Shown here piece by piece: positions 1 through 6,502 of a DNA stretch of 10,398 nucleotides. Source of the DNA: Ramicandelaber brevisporus (Eukaryota > Kickxellomycota > Ramicandelaberales > Ramicandelaberaceae); contig MU602815.1 in NCBI GenBank assembly GCA_025201865.1, positions 1 to 10,398 of the forward strand, read 5' to 3'. The first letter of the stretch is position 1. Each line of letters starts with the position of its first letter. The notes below the pieces were generated by a model. It had not been told where the DNA came from. It ran no database searches and saw nothing but the letters and a program-made list of their open reading frames with translations. Position numbers and translations under genes: made by a program.

Positions 1-132
1 GATGGCGGCAGCGATGCCAGCGGCGGCGAGCGGCGCAACAGCTACGGCCCGGCATTGACCGCCGTCGCACTGCTCGCCACCCTCGCCTATCTAATTGTGA
101 GCCGTGGGATGTCAGCGGAAAAAGGAAGATAA
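1..132 (+). CDS. 3' end of a gene of unknown function; C-terminal hydrophobic helix
   Basis: Frame 1 is open from the window edge to a TAA at 130-132, giving 43 residues. The visible part starts with a Gly/Ser/Asp/Glu/Arg-rich stretch, then about 17-20 hydrophobic residues (roughly residues 18-33, containing ALTAVALLATLAYLIV), then a short polar, basic tail ending EKGR. This looks like a membrane anchor at the extreme C-terminus, either a tail anchor or the last helix of a membrane protein; which one cannot be told from this fragment. I do not recognise the family. The segment is clearly more GC-rich than the AT-rich DNA after the stop, which supports coding. The gene converges on the Chs5 homolog, with 185 bp between the two stop codons. 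Confidence 0.6.
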   Translation, partial: DGGSDASGGERRNSYGPALTAVALLATLAYLIVSRGMSAEKGR

Positions 133-317
133 CACTCGTCTTACTACTAAACACTTTATTTTTAAATCGTTCCGTAAATCCTTCTTGATCATACCGAGGT
201 AACGTAGTAGTCTAGTATAATCTTTCAGAGCAATCTTTAAATGACATCTGAGTGTACACGGTGTTCAATAATGTTCATTTCAACAAAATGTTAAGCAGTT
301 ATTATTCATAACTTTAA
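133..317. other. Convergent 3' intergenic region
   Basis: These 185 bp separate the stop codons of two convergent genes and are AT-rich with no open frame of note. On the minus strand an AATAAA (plus-strand TTTATT at 155-160) lies about 160 nt past the Chs5 stop and is a candidate poly(A) signal for that gene. The plus-strand gene has no perfect AATAAA; AATAAT near 267 is the nearest variant. The two 3' UTRs probably overlap. Confidence 0.5.
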
Positions 318-1346
318 TCAGGAAGCGATGTAGTAAGCCAACGCTGGTTGCAGACGTCCTTGACTCTCGCTATCCATTAACCAGTCTGGCGCCACAATTG
401 GAGTGTTGCATGCTCTTGCAATTGCAAACTTGGGACCACCAGCATGGCGAGTCAACAAGTGAGTAGTATCAACTGTAATGTTCTCAGTCCACTTTGCACC
501 CAATCGGTTGAGGCACTCTTTCAGCTTGGCAACCTCATCCTCGGACTCGCGCTCACCAAAGCATACGTTAATGCCTTGCAGATTCTTGAGAGTGTGAGTA
601 CGAGTGCGGACTGTGTTTGACGTGAATACACCGGCTGTCGTGTGGATCTCAATACGGAACTCGTACTCATGATCAACATCCAATCCCGAGATTTTGGCAG
701 TGTTTGGCGTCAGCAATGCATTCTGAGACAATGAGCCAAGCATTCCGGTGACAGACAGGATGGAGCTGCGATGGTTAACTGCCGGTGAAACTGCACGCTG
801 GCTTCCCACCGTTGATGGCGATGGCGATGACACTTGCACAGCCTGCGGTTGAACTGCGATTGACTTTGGTAAATGATAATGAGCGGATCCCAAGCCCGCT
901 GCAATTCCACTTCCGTTTCCAACACTTCCGCTCTTCAGATGCTCTTGGCTCGGCAGTGGGATCTGCTGGGCCGTTCTCTGTCCATTCTTGTACAATACAA
1001 TCTTCATCAGTTGCGTCTGGTGCAGCTCAAGAGGATCCCATTCAATGACCACCGCGGTCTGGGTCACGGAGCGCACTTGCAGCGTCGGGTTAGCTGGCTT
1101 GTGCTGTCCAAATTCGCGCAAAATGTCATCCTGCAGGTCAAAGAAGTCTCGTCTGCGAGAGTTCTCTTGAAGACGATCGCGATCTACGCTAATCGTGACA
1201 ACCGAGCCGGCAGTGATGCCTTTCGGGAGCAAAAGGGAGGGGAACTCAATGAGATGGTTGTCTTCGGTCAAGAGGATCGCCATACCGGCGTCCATCTTGC
1301 CAACCGTGAACTGTACCCGCGACACTGGCGCTGCTGTTCCTGTCAT
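318..1346 (-). CDS. chs5: Chs5-like exomer scaffold protein (FN3 + BRCT)
   Basis: The protein is 342 aa. In fungi Chs5 is the scaffold of exomer, the trans-Golgi coat that, with ChAP adaptors (Chs6 family), carries chitin synthase Chs3 and other cargo to the plasma membrane. Seen here: an N-terminal region (residues about 10-80) with FTVGKMDAGMAILLTEDNHL and IEFPSLLLP, close to the Chs5 dimerisation segment; an FN3 domain (about 85-252) with VRSVTQTAVVIEWDPLEL and TTAGVFTSNTVRTRTHTL; and a BRCT domain (about 255-342) with GINVCFG, TVDTTHLLTR and PIVAPDWL. The start at 1346 is chosen because MTGTAAPVSRVQFTVGK matches the short N-termini of Chs5 proteins; the frame stays open to 1445 only through a poly-T tract. 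Two oddities: an approximately 83-residue Ser/Gly/Pro/Gln-rich insert interrupts the FN3 domain (132-214), and the protein stops right after BRCT, lacking the long acidic/Lys-rich tail of yeast Chs5 (about 670 aa). Family identity is secure; export of chitin synthase is inferred from yeast. Confidence 0.9.
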   Translation of the reverse strand: MTGTAAPVSRVQFTVGKMDAGMAILLTEDNHLIEFPSLLLPKGITAGSVVTISVDRDRLQENSRRRDFFDLQDDILREFGQHKPANPTLQVRSVTQTAVVIEWDPLELHQTQLMKIVLYKNGQRTAQQIPLPSQEHLKSGSVGNGSGIAAGLGSAHYHLPKSIAVQPQAVQVSSPSPSTVGSQRAVSPAVNHRSSILSVTGMLGSLSQNALLTPNTAKISGLDVDHEYEFRIEIHTTAGVFTSNTVRTRTHTLKNLQGINVCFGERESEDEVAKLKECLNRLGAKWTENITVDTTHLLTRHAGGPKFAIARACNTPIVAPDWLMDSESQGRLQPALAYYIAS

Positions 1347-1563
1347 TTGGTACCGTTGCTCGTTCGCTTGTTCGCTTTCTCGATCAACTCGCTGTGGAAA
1401 AAAAAAAAATAGAAAACAAAAGAGTGTGCAAGTCGTGACACACACAACTCTATCTCTCTATATCGTTCTCTCTCTCTCTCTCTCTCTCTCTCATTCACTC
1501 TGTGTGTGAGTACGAGAGAGAATTACTCTATGTTCGTTTTGAAAAGATAAGAAAAGATGCAAT
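1347..1563 (-). promoter_or_regulatory. Chs5 upstream/leader region with GA repeat and poly-T/CAG
   Basis: This is the gap between the MFS stop and the Chs5 start, both on the minus strand. Read on the minus strand it holds a (GA)n run (plus-strand CT at about 1467-1492), a GT-rich stretch, then a pyrimidine tract (1398-1409) ending CCACAG at 1392-1397. The last part looks exactly like a 3' splice site 45 nt upstream of the chosen ATG, so a 5'-UTR intron is possible. No strong donor is visible; GTGAAT at 1493-1498 is the best I see. No clear TATA box. Confidence 0.4.
1466..1493. repeat. (CT)n/(GA)n microsatellite
   Basis: An uninterrupted dinucleotide run of about 13 CT units. It lies upstream of the Chs5 start, reading GA on the coding strand, and downstream of the MFS stop. 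Confidence 0.9.
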
Positions 1564-3549
1564 CTAATTATAAATAGAATCGGTTTTGACGCGTCTGATT
1601 GGTATTGGCACAGCGACAAAGTTGGAGGATGGTGGTCTGGCCTGGTCATAGTTAACTGGCATTCTCGCCGTGCTAACTCGCTTGATGTTGTTTTCCATCT
1701 GTTCATCCAGCGAAATGACACTTGGCAGCGCGACATGCATCAAAAACAGCGACGCTAGCAGTCCCAGCCCAAACATCATTGCCATCACCATCTGGCCAGC
1801 ATGGAAGCCTTTGACCATGGCAATGCGAACCTCGGCAATGTCGCCTGGGCCAAGCGTGTTCAATGAAATCAAGTGGCCCTTGAACGTGTCGACCAATCTT
1901 GCAGCAGTTTCGGGTGGAGAGAGTGAACCGAGTTTGCCAATGACAGTGTTCACAATTGTTGCAGTGGATGTGACAATGCCCAGAATACCGCCAAGAGAGC
2001 GACAGAAACTGAGAACAGCCAACGATGGACAAATGTCAGACGGATGCAGACCAACAATGCCAGAAACAATGGTACCACCGGTTGCAATTCCGTAACCAAG
2101 CCCAAGGATGATGAGTGCGGACATTTCAAAGTCAGCAGATTGCTGCCCAGTGACATCCCAAAGCACCATCAGGCCGTGGCCGACCATCAACATTGCGTAC
2201 GCAATCACCACCGGAATACGGTAAATGTTAAACTTGGCGACGATCAAGCTATTCACACAGGAGCCAATCGCAGCGGAGATCAGCATTGGCGACAGGCGCA
2301 TTCCAGAATCTGCAGCATTGTCAGCACGGTTGGTTTGGTAGTAGACTGGCGTGTACATCAGGGTGCAGAAGAGACCAGCGCCAAGAAATATGTTGAGGAT
2401 GCAAGATACGAACAAGTTGCGATGAAGCAGCAGTTTGCGCTGGTGGAACATTGGCGACTTGGCTCCGAATGCTTCATACACTGCAAACCCGACGAACGAG
2501 CACCCAGATAGAGCCAGACAGGCAAGTGTGTATGGGTGCGTCCACGAGAATGAACTGCCAGCCCACAGCAGTCCGAGTGAAAGAAGCGTCAGCGCAGTGA
2601 ATATCAAGATGCCACCGACAAAGTCAACGTCACTCCACGCTGTAGCCGACTTGCGCGACGCATAATGCACCGTTGCCGGAGTCACGGCTGCTGCCACTGA
2701 TTCTGATGGTGTCGTTGACATGGTCTGCAGCACGGTTGCCGAGAACTCCTCAACTTGCTTGGTTGGCGACCACACAAACATGATGACCATTGTCAGCACA
2801 ACCATGGCAATTGGCACTGCAGCGTAAAAGGTCCATCTCCACGATCCAGCGCCTTTGCAGATGACACCGCCAACCACTGGACCCATGACCGACCCGACAA
2901 TGTACGGCACACCCATCCAGCTCATGGCAACCACGGCGTTTCGCAGATTGGTCAATCGAACTACCATGTACATGGCCTTGGAAAACATGCCAGCTGCACC
3001 AATGCCTTGAACCACTCGTCCAATGACCATCACTGGCAATGATTCAGCTGCACCGCTCATAATGGTACCAATTGTAAAGCAACTCATGGTAAACAACAGT
3101 GTGTATTTGACGCCAACCGATGGAATCTCGCTGATTGTGCCCAGAATCGGCTGGAAGACACATGATGTGAGCAGGAAGCCGCAATAAGTCCAGACGATTT
3201 GGCCATTGAGGGGAACGTTGAGAGACTGCGCAATGGCCGGCAGAGCTGGAGACACGGCCGTTGCATCAAGCATGGCAATGAAGAAGAAAACGATGAGGGC
3301 ACATAGTGAGATTATGAGACGAGAACGGCTGGATACGGCACCACGGTGTTCAGATTGTTGCTGTTGTTGTTGTTGATGTGCGTGAGATTGAGATTGAGAT
3401 TGAGATTGGCGATTATAGTGATTGTGTTTATGATATTGTTGGTAGTGATAGTGAGAATTATTCAAGCCATGCACCGTGTGGTGGCTACTACGGCGCGCAG
3501 CATTGGGCATGGCGGATGCGTTGCCCTCAGGAATGAAGCCAGAAGTCAT
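1564..3549 (-). CDS. DHA2-family MFS transporter (14-TM drug:H+ antiporter type)
   Basis: The protein is 661 aa, a multi-spanning plasma- or vacuolar-membrane carrier. Signatures: helix 1 with LDATAVSPALP (94-104); a motif A region at 137-148 (GTISEIPSVGVK); RVVQGIGAAG (178-187, motif B); antiporter motif C with GSVMGPVVGG (219-228) followed by SWRW (236-239), typical of the fungal Azr1/Vba/MDR group; and late helices containing GLGYGIATGG. Hydrophobic segments are compatible with 14 helices. The N-terminal 77 residues are cytosolic and unusual: a His/Gln/Ser-rich stretch at 23-68 with 11 histidines, an alternating Gln-Ser run and seven glutamines. The start at 3549 (MTSGFIPEG) is preferred. 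The frame is open back to 3807, but that extension is Leu/Pro/Phe-rich because the leader strand is nearly all pyrimidine and so lacks stop codons by composition. Substrate (drug, basic amino acid or metal chelate) cannot be told. Motif A is degenerate, with Glu for Asp and no Arg before the Lys. Confidence 0.85.
   Translation of the reverse strand: MTSGFIPEGNASAMPNAARRSSHHTVHGLNNSHYHYQQYHKHNHYNRQSQSQSQSHAHQQQQQQQSEHRGAVSSRSRLIISLCALIVFFFIAMLDATAVSPALPAIAQSLNVPLNGQIVWTYCGFLLTSCVFQPILGTISEIPSVGVKYTLLFTMSCFTIGTIMSGAAESLPVMVIGRVVQGIGAAGMFSKAMYMVVRLTNLRNAVVAMSWMGVPYIVGSVMGPVVGGVICKGAGSWRWTFYAAVPIAMVVLTMVIMFVWSPTKQVEEFSATVLQTMSTTPSESVAAAVTPATVHYASRKSATAWSDVDFVGGILIFTALTLLSLGLLWAGSSFSWTHPYTLACLALSGCSFVGFAVYEAFGAKSPMFHQRKLLLHRNLFVSCILNIFLGAGLFCTLMYTPVYYQTNRADNAADSGMRLSPMLISAAIGSCVNSLIVAKFNIYRIPVVIAYAMLMVGHGLMVLWDVTGQQSADFEMSALIILGLGYGIATGGTIVSGIVGLHPSDICPSLAVLSFCRSLGGILGIVTSTATIVNTVIGKLGSLSPPETAARLVDTFKGHLISLNTLGPGDIAEVRIAMVKGFHAGQMVMAMMFGLGLLASLFLMHVALPSVISLDEQMENNIKRVSTARMPVNYDQARPPSSNFVAVPIPIRRVKTDSIYN
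3346..3483 (-). repeat. Low-complexity His/Gln/Ser-coding tract
   Basis: This codes for residues 23-68 of the MFS protein. It includes a hexamer run (plus strand GAGATT about four times, 3384-3407) giving the Gln-Ser repeat, and a GTT/GCT triplet run (3356-3376) giving seven Gln. Both are prone to slippage, so length may vary between strains. Confidence 0.85.
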
Positions 3550-3810
3550 CAATGTGTATATCAAAATTAGCAGAAGATTGGTGACAGTAAAGTACACGGA
3601 GAAAGATGATCGTTGAAGCACGAATACACGCGATTGAAGTGGTAGAAGGGGAGGGGAGTAGAAGAGGTCGAAGAGGTGGGAAAAGCAGAAAGATGGGGGG
3701 TTAGACTTTGGTAACAGAAGGAACAGAGGTAACAGAGGTAACAGAAGTGCCAGAAGAGGAAGAAGAAGAAGAAGAATAAGGTTGAATTTGGTTGGCTGAA
3801 GGACCACAAG
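3550..3810 (-). promoter_or_regulatory. Pyrimidine-rich leader/promoter of the MFS gene
   Basis: On the coding (minus) strand this stretch is strongly CT-rich with few adenines, and it lies directly upstream of the chosen ATG. It contains a 9-bp tandem repeat and a CTT triplet run (3759-3776). CT-rich leaders also precede the V-ATPase and adenosine kinase starts in this window, so a transcription start and 5' UTR here is a reasonable inference. No TATA box was recognised. Confidence 0.45.
3711..3755. repeat. 9-bp tandem repeat, five units
   Basis: Units at exact 9-bp spacing on the plus strand: GTAACAGAA, GGAACAGAG, GTAACAGAG, GTAACAGAA, GTGCCAGAA. Three are near-perfect (GTAACAGAR); two are degenerate. 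The repeat lies in the MFS leader, about 160-205 bp upstream of its start codon. Confidence 0.8.
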
Positions 3811-4298
3811 TCGATCACTTTAAGTGCTTTTATTTTTTTGGCGGCGGTGGGCGTGTGCTCTGGCGCGTGAGTGAGCCAAGTGAGTGTGAGAATGTGTAAC
3901 AACAAACAACAAGCAACAAGCGACAAACGACAATCAGCCCAACTCGAAGAGACTGACTGGAATCGACTGGTATCATCCATTCGTTCGTTGTATCTCTCTC
4001 TGCCCCCCCCCCATTCTCACGCATTCGTACACCAAAGGAACGCGCCAAAAAAAGAACACAGTAGCCCAAAAAAGCTATAGTGTGGTAGTGAGCGAGCGAA
4101 CTCCTGATGTGAATTCTATCAATTGTCCTGATTCTTCAAAAGAAAAAAATAAGTAAGTAAAGTTAGGGTGAGAGAATGGGGGAATGTGTTTGTATGTGTG
4201 TATGTGTGTATGTGTGTGTGTATGTGTGTGTTTGTACTGAGACCATGTGATTTAAAGGAGTGGATGCTGTCAATGGTGAGAATGAGAGGATGGTTTGT
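3811..4298. other. Intergenic spacer: MFS upstream region and F-box 3' flank
   Basis: No credible gene is present. From left to right it holds: a short inverted repeat CACTT-T-AAGTG (3816-3826); an A/C-rich degenerate CAACAAA-type stretch (about 3898-3935); a run of ten C (4003-4012); an A-rich patch (4141-4160); and a TG/TGTA microsatellite. The right part is presumably the F-box gene's 3' UTR and terminator. I saw no AATAAA on the minus strand close to that stop; the nearest (plus-strand TTTATT, 3829-3834) is about 465 bp away. Confidence 0.5.
4186..4236. repeat. TG/TGTA microsatellite
   Basis: About 50 bp made of TG and TATG units (GTGTGTATG-type). On the F-box transcript strand it reads as a CA-rich tract 60-115 nt after the stop codon, so it may be part of that gene's 3' UTR. 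Confidence 0.85.
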
Positions 4299-6170
4299 TC
4301 ACTGTGACCTAATGTAGAATGAGACGGTGCCCATTGGCTGTCTAATCACCTTTCGAAGCTTCGATACGCTTTCAGCCATGACGAGCTCGCAGTTGATTAA
4401 GTTAACACTTCGCATTTGTGATGTGGCAGCTGGACACTCTGCCAGTCTCATCAACCCCGCCTCAGTCACTGGGCATCTCTCGAGGTCCACAATCTGGAGT
4501 CCATTGTGCCGCTGATGCTGCTGCTGATGCTGCTGCTGTATCTTCTTTGAGGCTGTGCTTGTTGCTTTGCGAACGAGAGCGTCGAGGAAGCGATTGTCGA
4601 TAGATGTGCGTCCAAAGTTAACTACTGTTAAACTGTTGCAGTATTGAACTAGAAGAGCAGCGCTTCGACCAGTGACTTGATAGCAGGCGTATAAATCAAT
4701 GTTGCGAAGATGCGGGCACATCAAAGCAATAGTTTCAACACCAGCATCTGTAATTTGGCGATTTAACCGCAGTTCCAGATTCGTTATCATACACGAGTTG
4801 ATGCTGCTTGCTGATGTTAATAATGACGACGATGAGGATGCTGATGGGGATGAAGATGGGATGTTACTGGACAGGAACATATCGAGGCATTCGTCATTCA
4901 TATTCCAGTTGGGAGCTGACAGCTGTTTTAAAGAAGTACAGCGTCTTGCGAAATCCATCAAGAATGCCTGGTCTGACTTGACCTTAGTGTTCACAAATGT
5001 AGAGCAAGCGCCTGATGAATCTGCACCATCAAGATGAAGCGACTCAAGACGAGCTCCAAGATGAGAAATGTGCAATAAGCATTCGCTCGTCAGAGAAGGT
5101 TGCTGCATGAGACCAATCGAGCGCAGAGTGCGTGAGAGACGAGATACAATCACAGTTACATCTGTATTGTTGATGAGTGGAGTCTGGTCAATGTACAGAT
5201 ACTCGAGTGGAATAACAGCGTTCTTTGACACAGAGACTGCTGTTTTGGATTGTGATTGTGATGGATTTGTTGACAGCACTCGATTCCAGTCAACACGAAA
5301 TGCGCCAGAATTAAGACCAACTAGAGTTAGCTTCTTGAGCTTGGGACAGTATCTGCCAATGCTTTGAACAGTCTTGGCATCAATGTCAGCATACGAGATG
5401 ATGAGCTCACGGAGATTGCGGCCAAGATTGTACAGCACAGCAGACCACAGAGACGGGGTCTTCGTTGACTTGCTACTCATCACCACTGGATCAAGAGGGA
5501 ATGTACCTCGCTTCCACGAGTCAATTGACAGATTAGAATTGTCAAGATTAACAATGAAAAAGTGCAGTCTTGTCAGCACTGGTCTCTGGCAAGACAAAAG
5601 CGCCGGAATGAACGTCTTGTTGTTGATGATGTCATTGCATCGCAAGTGAAGACTGCACAGACTGCCCTTGGCCAGTGTGATGATCCGGATGGCATTCTGC
5701 GTGTAAGATGACTTGATGCTGCGCTTCCGCTTCTGCTCCAAGCTGCCGTCGCCAACGGAGAGCGTGGTCGGTGGTGCGCTGGACGAGGTAAATGTGCGCA
5801 GCGGCGGGAAGGTGGTGGATGACCATGCATATGGATTCTTGTCAAAGATATCCCGCCATAGCCTGCACACACGGCGGCATCGAATGCGCTCGCGCAGATC
5901 AAGCAAATCGAACGCCAGCAGAGTCAGCTCAATGGGCAGCCAAAGCACTGGGTCATATCCCTCGACTGGCAAGTAGTCCTGCACAACCTCAGGTTCTTCG
6001 TTGGGAGGATTCTGATCAGCGCGCAACCGCTTTAGTCGTGGCTGTTCCAGTGAATACTGCTCCAGATACTCCTCCTCTTGCTCCTGCTTCTGCTGCTGCT
6101 GTCGCTGCTGTTTGGAAAAGAACGCTGTCAGAGTGCCCTGCCTCTGTTGTTTACCTGACGACGTTGACAT
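4299..6170 (-). CDS. F-box/LRR protein with N-terminal PCNA-interacting (PIP) box
   Basis: The protein is 623 aa. Predicted role: substrate receptor of an SCF (Skp1-Cul1-F-box) ubiquitin ligase. Domains in order: a PIP box QGTLTAFF at 11-18; a Gln/Glu-rich stretch (19-43); a basic cluster RLKRLR (45-50), possibly a nuclear localisation signal; an F-box at about 77-118 (LPIELTLLAFDLLDLRERIR, then CRLWRD); a second basic cluster KRKR (147-150); and AMN1-type leucine-rich repeats from about 165 to 610, with LRR consensus clearest at 460-525 (LELRLNRQITDAGVETIAL; LRNIDLYACYQVTG). Ser-rich (439-456) and Gln/His-rich (544-555) inserts lie between repeats. The start at 6170 is chosen because the 29 codons upstream encode a Phe/Ala-rich stretch out of place before a PIP box and lie in the divergent promoter. 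It resembles the F-box/LRR plan of replisome-linked Dia2/Pof3, but no TPR repeats are visible. F-box and LRR calls are strong; PCNA binding is inferred from the motif. Confidence 0.85.
   Translation of the reverse strand: MSTSSGKQQRQGTLTAFFSKQQRQQQQKQEQEEEYLEQYSLEQPRLKRLRADQNPPNEEPEVVQDYLPVEGYDPVLWLPIELTLLAFDLLDLRERIRCRRVCRLWRDIFDKNPYAWSSTTFPPLRTFTSSSAPPTTLSVGDGSLEQKRKRSIKSSYTQNAIRIITLAKGSLCSLHLRCNDIINNKTFIPALLSCQRPVLTRLHFFIVNLDNSNLSIDSWKRGTFPLDPVVMSSKSTKTPSLWSAVLYNLGRNLRELIISYADIDAKTVQSIGRYCPKLKKLTLVGLNSGAFRVDWNRVLSTNPSQSQSKTAVSVSKNAVIPLEYLYIDQTPLINNTDVTVIVSRLSRTLRSIGLMQQPSLTSECLLHISHLGARLESLHLDGADSSGACSTFVNTKVKSDQAFLMDFARRCTSLKQLSAPNWNMNDECLDMFLSSNIPSSSPSASSSSSLLTSASSINSCMITNLELRLNRQITDAGVETIALMCPHLRNIDLYACYQVTGRSAALLVQYCNSLTVVNFGRTSIDNRFLDALVRKATSTASKKIQQQHQQQHQRHNGLQIVDLERCPVTEAGLMRLAECPAATSQMRSVNLINCELVMAESVSKLRKVIRQPMGTVSFYIRSQ
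6117..6140 (-). other. PIP-box coding segment (QGTLTAFF)
   Basis: Residues 11-18 of the F-box protein fit the consensus Q-x-x-[ILM]-x-x-[FY]-[FY] at every defined position: Q11, L14, F17, F18. Basic residues flank it (K7, R10, K20, R23). It is placed within 20 residues of the N-terminus, as in MSH6 and UNG2. It is not a typical Cdt2 PIP degron: the Thr-Asp pair is Thr-Ala here, and position +4 after the FF is Gln, not basic. Confidence 0.75.
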
Positions 6171-6502
6171 GACGAAGGGGGTGATATGCTCTGCGAGGGA
6201 CTTTGGCAGGCAGGCAACAAGCGCAAAACAAGCAAAAGCACGCCAAAAAAAAAACAAAGGAAGAAAAAATCGACCACGTAGCCCCCCTCCACCGTTTGAC
6301 TTCTTTCTTTCCTTCCTCCGTCTTCCAACATCAACTTGCCACGCATCTTTTTCTTGACCTCAAACTCGACTACCACCTCCGGCCGCATCGACTTGCTTCT
6401 TCGCTGCCTCTGCCTCTAGCCCCCTTCTCGCGTCACTTCCTCACTCTCTTTCCTTCGCACTACTCTCTCTTTCCCTCCCGCCCTCATCGCTTATTGCTAA
6501 AA
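6171..6502. promoter_or_regulatory. Shared divergent promoter of F-box and V-ATPase a genes
   Basis: These 332 bp lie between two head-to-head start codons. An A-rich patch on the plus strand (about 6244-6270) is followed by a long, nearly continuous CT-rich tract (6283-6492) reading toward the V-ATPase ATG, so the composition flips within the promoter. The V-ATPase ATG sits in AAAAATGG, a good eukaryotic context. No TATA box or named factor site was recognised. An upstream in-frame ATG at 6203 would add 100 residues unlike any subunit a N-terminus and is rejected. Confidence 0.6.

Noticed and set aside
873-1412. Long plus-strand open frame opposite Chs5
   Set aside because: It has no recognisable domain and is the antisense shadow of a gene with clear FN3 and BRCT homology.
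1347-1445. Extension of Chs5 through a Phe-rich stretch
   Set aside because: It is encoded by a homopolymeric T tract that looks like a splice acceptor; Chs5 homologs start close to the FTVGK segment.
3550-3807. In-frame N-terminal extension of the MFS protein starting at 3807 (Leu/Pro/Phe-rich, signal-peptide-like)
   Set aside because: The strand is nearly pure pyrimidine and so contains no stop codons by composition; it also holds tandem repeats. The natural start MTSGFIPEG at 3549 gives a normal cytosolic N-terminus.
4500-4545. GCTGAT/GCTGCT repeat as a non-coding repeat element
   Set aside because: It is inside the F-box gene and codes for a Gln/His-rich loop (residues 544-555).
6117-6140. 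Reading the PIP box as a CRL4-Cdt2 degron
   Set aside because: The Thr-Asp pair and the basic residue at +4 required for Cdt2 recognition are missing (Thr-Ala and Gln here).
6171-6257. 29-residue hydrophobic extension of the F-box protein, signal-peptide-like
   Set aside because: A secretory signal makes no sense on an F-box/PIP protein, and the segment lies in the divergent promoter. The downstream Met places the PIP box at residues 11-18.
6203-6502. 100-codon in-frame extension of V-ATPase subunit a from ATG 6203
   Set aside because: It is Lys/Gln-rich, then Pro/Leu/Ser-rich from the CT tract and unlike any subunit a; the family N-terminus begins right after ATG 6503. It also overlaps the F-box promoter.
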